Assembly (NCBI GenBank): GCA_038252945.1
Contig: JBBSHN010000122.1
Location: 1 to 6,661, forward strand
DNA length: 6,661 bases
Source of the DNA: JAUJOE01 sp038252945
Lineage (GTDB): Bacteria > Actinomycetota > Actinomycetes > Propionibacteriales > Nocardioidaceae
Direction of reading: 5' to 3'
In this document: one piece after another, positions 4,793-6,661 of the stretch
Layout of the letters: each line of letters begins with the position of its first letter
How positions within the stretch are numbered: position 1 is the first letter of the stretch
The notes under the pieces: generated by a model
Told to the model about the DNA's origin: nothing
What the model saw: only the letters and a program-made list of their open reading frames with translations
Database searches by the model: none
Program-made: the position numbers and the translations under genes

Positions 4793-5896
4793 TCAGGTGG
4801 TGGCTCGCCGCCAGCGAATACCCGCCTCGATAAACTCGTCGAGATCCCCGTCGAGGACGTTGGCGGGATTGCCCTCCTCGTAATCGGTGCGCAGGTCCTT
4901 GACCATCTGGTAGGGGTGAAGCACGTAGTTGCGCATCTGGTCTCCCCACGATGCCGCCACGTCACCTCGCATCTGATCCAGCGTGGCCTTCTCTTCCGCC
5001 CGCTTCAGCGCCAGAAGCTTGGCCTTGAGGATCGCCATCGCGGTGTTCTTGTTCTGCAGCTGGCTTTTCTCGTTCTGCACTGCCACCACGATCCCGGTGG
5101 GCAGGTGGGTGATCCGCACGGCGGAGTCCGTGGTGTTAACGCTCTGCCCACCAGGGCCGGACGATCGGAAGACGTCGACTCGAATGTCCTCTTCCGGGAT
5201 GTCGATGTCTTCGGTCTGTTCCAGCACCGGCACGACCTCGACCGCGGCGAACGACGTCTGCCGGCGCCCCTGGTTGTCGAACGGTGAGATACGCACCAAC
5301 CGATGAGTGCCCTGCTCCACACTCAGCGTGCCGTAGGCATACGGCGCCTTGACAGCAAACGTCGCCGACTTGATGCCGGCCTCCTCGGCGTACGACGTGT
5401 CGTACACCTCGACCGGATACTTGTGCCGCTCCGCCCAGCGCAGATACATCCGCATGAGCATCTCCGCCCAGTCTGCTGCGTCCACCCCGCCAGCGCCCGA
5501 CCGGATGGTCACTAGGGCCTCACGCTCGTCGTACTCCCCCGACAACAGCGTTCGGACCTCGAGCTGCTCAATGCTCTTCGCCAGCCGGTCGACCTCTCCC
5601 TCCACCTCCGCGAACGAGGCCGCGTCCTCCTCCTCGGCGGCAAGGTCGAGCAGTACGGCGACGTCGTCGACCCGGCTGCGAAGACTCGTCACGCGCTCCA
5701 GCTCCGCCTGCAAAAAGGACAGCCGTCCGGTGACTCGCTGCGCGTGAGCCTGGTCGTTCCACAGGTCTGGTGCGGTCACCTGCTCTTGCCGCTGCCCGAT
5801 CTCCGCCCGCAGATCGTCCAGCTTCAGCACTTGCTCGATGCCGGCCAACGTGGCGTCGAGCGCCTTGATCCGCTCGGACAGATCGGGCGCAGCCAC
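4793..5896 (-). CDS. prfB: peptide chain release factor 2
   Basis: RF2 recognises UGA and UAA stop codons in the ribosome A site and triggers release of the finished protein. The 367-residue product has the full family layout: an N-terminal helical domain rich in Glu/Leu (1-110), the segment RTLLSGEYDEREALVTIRSG (115-134), the stop-codon recognition tripeptide SPF at 204-206 (which separates RF2 from RF1, where it is PxT), and the catalytic GGQ at 249-251 in SSGPGGQSVNTTDSAVR. The C-terminal region with KSQLQNKNTA and the conserved NYVLHPYQMVKDLRT is complete. The start is GTG at 5896; an in-frame TAG lies only four codons upstream, so few alternatives exist. No in-frame TGA near codon 25 interrupts it, so it lacks the programmed +1 frameshift known in many other bacteria, as is common in actinobacteria. 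It lies 28 bases after a small unknown ORF and may be cotranscribed with it. Confidence 0.97.
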   Translation of the reverse strand: MAAPDLSERIKALDATLAGIEQVLKLDDLRAEIGQRQEQVTAPDLWNDQAHAQRVTGRLSFLQAELERVTSLRSRVDDVAVLLDLAAEEEDAASFAEVEGEVDRLAKSIEQLEVRTLLSGEYDEREALVTIRSGAGGVDAADWAEMLMRMYLRWAERHKYPVEVYDTSYAEEAGIKSATFAVKAPYAYGTLSVEQGTHRLVRISPFDNQGRRQTSFAAVEVVPVLEQTEDIDIPEEDIRVDVFRSSGPGGQSVNTTDSAVRITHLPTGIVVAVQNEKSQLQNKNTAMAILKAKLLALKRAEEKATLDQMRGDVAASWGDQMRNYVLHPYQMVKDLRTDYEEGNPANVLDGDLDEFIEAGIRWRRATT

Positions 5897-5924
5897 TCGG
5901 CCAGGCTACGGGGTACGAGCCAGC

Positions 5925-6197
5925 TCAGCGGGGCGGGTGGTCGGCAAAGTTGCCGCCACGCCCGTCATCGAAGGACTCGTAACCTATTGGCGTTTCGGGA
6001 TCGTCGCCGGTTCCCAGATCGTCAGTCTGAGGTGGCACCGCGGGATCGCGGTTCGGCGCGTTCGGCACTGCCTCCGGGTCGGTGCTGATGTCGCCGCGCA
6101 TGTCAGCGGGTTCGATCCCTTCCTCGGCCGGCACACCGGACTGTTCGTTCGACGAAACTGTCATGGCCGGCCTGTACCCGTTCGCCGCTTCCGACAT
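5925..6197 (-). CDS. small acidic, proline-rich hypothetical protein upstream of prfB
   Basis: I do not recognise this protein. From the ATG at 6197 it has 90 residues; the internal ATG at 6164 (residue 12) would give 79 and has a weak AGG ribosome-binding match, so the start is uncertain. The sequence is low in complexity and probably disordered: 19 Asp/Glu against five Arg and no Lys, many Pro and Gly, no cysteine, no signal peptide and no membrane segment. A loose repeat of Asp-Pro-x-x-x-Pro type appears at residues 40-45 (DPEAVP), 51-55 (DPAVP) and 66-70 (DPETP). A distinctive part reads DDPETPIGYESFDDG (65-79). The stop is 28 bases before prfB on the same strand, so the two are likely cotranscribed. 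That the frame stays open and has a natural amino-acid bias argues for a real gene, but I cannot exclude a chance frame. Confidence 0.5.
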   Translation of the reverse strand: MSEAANGYRPAMTVSSNEQSGVPAEEGIEPADMRGDISTDPEAVPNAPNRDPAVPPQTDDLGTGDDPETPIGYESFDDGRGGNFADHPPR

Positions 6198-6215
6198 GCG
6201 GCGTGGGCTGAGCAG

Positions 6216-6251
6216 GCTGACGACAGCCGCGCCACGTCCACTAACGTCAGC
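6216..6251. promoter_or_regulatory. candidate promoter and operator-like inverted repeat in divergent spacer
   Basis: In the 56-base spacer between the small acidic ORF and the divergent gene starting at 6254, GCTGACG (6216-6222) and CGTCAGC (6245-6251) form a perfect seven-base inverted repeat 22 bases apart. Within it, TAACGT (6242-6247) fits the TANNNT -10 pattern and ends six bases before the ATG at 6254, so that gene could be leaderless; CTGACG (6217-6222) is a possible -35 at 19 bases. Both calls are sequence-pattern inferences only. Confidence 0.3.
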
Positions 6252-6253
6252 GC

Positions 6254-6661
6254 ATGACCGCCTCACCGCAACGGACCAACGAGCAGCTGCAGGCTGTGCT
6301 CTCCGACCTCTCCAGCGTGGTCGGCGCAATTCGCGACGAGCAACTGCACCACCCAACTCCCTGCCCTGACTACGACGTCGACACACTGCGCAACCACATG
6401 CTGGGCTGGCTGAGCAACTTCGCCGCCGGCTTCGCTGACCCGAACGGACGGGCCCCCTCGGCCTCGGTCGACGACTACTCGACGCCCGATCATGCCGCCG
6501 CCGAGGTCATCAGCTCGGCACGAACGCTCGACGAGGCAATCCGCAAGGGCGCAGGGACCCGCCCCCTGCGACTCGGCGAATCGGAGATGCCGGGCGACCT
6601 GTCGCTGAGCATGATGCTGTGGGAATACCAGGTGCATGGCTGGGACCTGGCGCGAGCAACC
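6254..6661 (+). CDS. TIGR03086-type / mycothiol-dependent maleylpyruvate isomerase-like metal-binding protein, N-terminal part
   Basis: The first 136 codons of a gene that runs off the window. The protein belongs to the DinB-like four-helix-bundle group that includes mycothiol-dependent maleylpyruvate isomerase and the TIGR03086 family, common in mycothiol-making actinobacteria. The first helix (TNEQLQAVLSDLSSVVGAI) is followed by the marker PTPCPDYDVDTLRNHMLGWL (34-53), and near the end comes MMLWEYQVHGWDLARAT (120-136). Predicted metal ligands are His48 (in NHM), Glu124 and His128, matching the His/Glu/His set of maleylpyruvate isomerase. The substrate is unknown; many members have no assigned reaction. 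The ATG at 6254 lacks a Shine-Dalgarno sequence, but TAACGT six bases upstream suggests a leaderless transcript. It is divergent from the small ORF and prfB and has no clear functional tie to them. Confidence 0.8.
   Translation, partial: MTASPQRTNEQLQAVLSDLSSVVGAIRDEQLHHPTPCPDYDVDTLRNHMLGWLSNFAAGFADPNGRAPSASVDDYSTPDHAAAEVISSARTLDEAIRKGAGTRPLRLGESEMPGDLSLSMMLWEYQVHGWDLARAT

Noticed and set aside
4793..5896. Programmed +1 frameshift in prfB
   Set aside because: The gene is open from its GTG start to the end, with no in-frame TGA near codon 25 and no CTTTGA slip site.
6263..6637. 124-codon minus-strand open frame opposite the maleylpyruvate isomerase-like gene
   Set aside because: The plus-strand frame has clear family motifs and metal ligands; the minus frame has none.
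1..6661. CRISPR array, toxin-antitoxin or other defence system
   Set aside because: No regularly spaced repeats and no recognisable toxin, antitoxin or defence gene; accessory content is limited to insertion sequences and integrase debris.

Overview
This window is high-GC DNA from an actinobacterium (Actinomycetota). The best evidence is the chromosomal core on the minus strand: a release factor 2 gene (prfB), then the cell-division ABC transporter pair ftsE and ftsX, all with strongly G/C-ending codons and several GTG starts. FtsX ends in KYLKV and has an actinobacterial-type extracellular loop. The order within the phylum cannot be fixed from this stretch alone.

Layout from left to right. 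Positions 1-904 hold the decayed remains of an IS21-family element on the minus strand: the C-terminal third of istA, carrying a frameshift, overlaps the start of istB by one base. istB loses its homology right after its Walker A lysine, near a run of eight T. Positions 856-1545 are one open frame that appears to be a mosaic: an N-terminal piece of a tyrosine recombinase, then about 140 codons of unrecognised sequence, then an out-of-frame read into the istA remnant. Positions 1656-3289 are ftsX and ftsE, in the order ftsE then ftsX, separated by 26 bases. Positions 3290-3431 are a hairpin-rich leader or spacer. Positions 3432-4728 are a complete-looking IS481-family insertion sequence (1297 bp) with an intact DDE transposase on the plus strand, related terminal inverted repeats, and 16-bp direct repeats on both sides. 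Positions 4793-5896 are prfB. A short acidic, proline-rich ORF of unknown function lies 28 bases upstream of prfB on the same strand. Position 6254 to the window end is the start of a divergent gene for a DinB/maleylpyruvate-isomerase-like (TIGR03086-type) metal-binding protein.

FtsE and FtsX act together as the membrane complex that activates peptidoglycan hydrolases during division or elongation. prfB terminates translation at UGA and UAA and is an ordinary chromosomal neighbour. Mobile DNA has accumulated on both sides of ftsEX: an apparently recent, intact IS481 element upstream and old, nested fragments downstream, where smpB often sits in actinobacteria. The most striking structural point is that removing the IS481 element and one direct repeat restores a perfect 13-bp-stem palindrome downstream of prfB, so the element seems to have jumped into the heart of a hairpin. 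I see no CRISPR array, rRNA or tRNA, and no convincing new multi-gene system.
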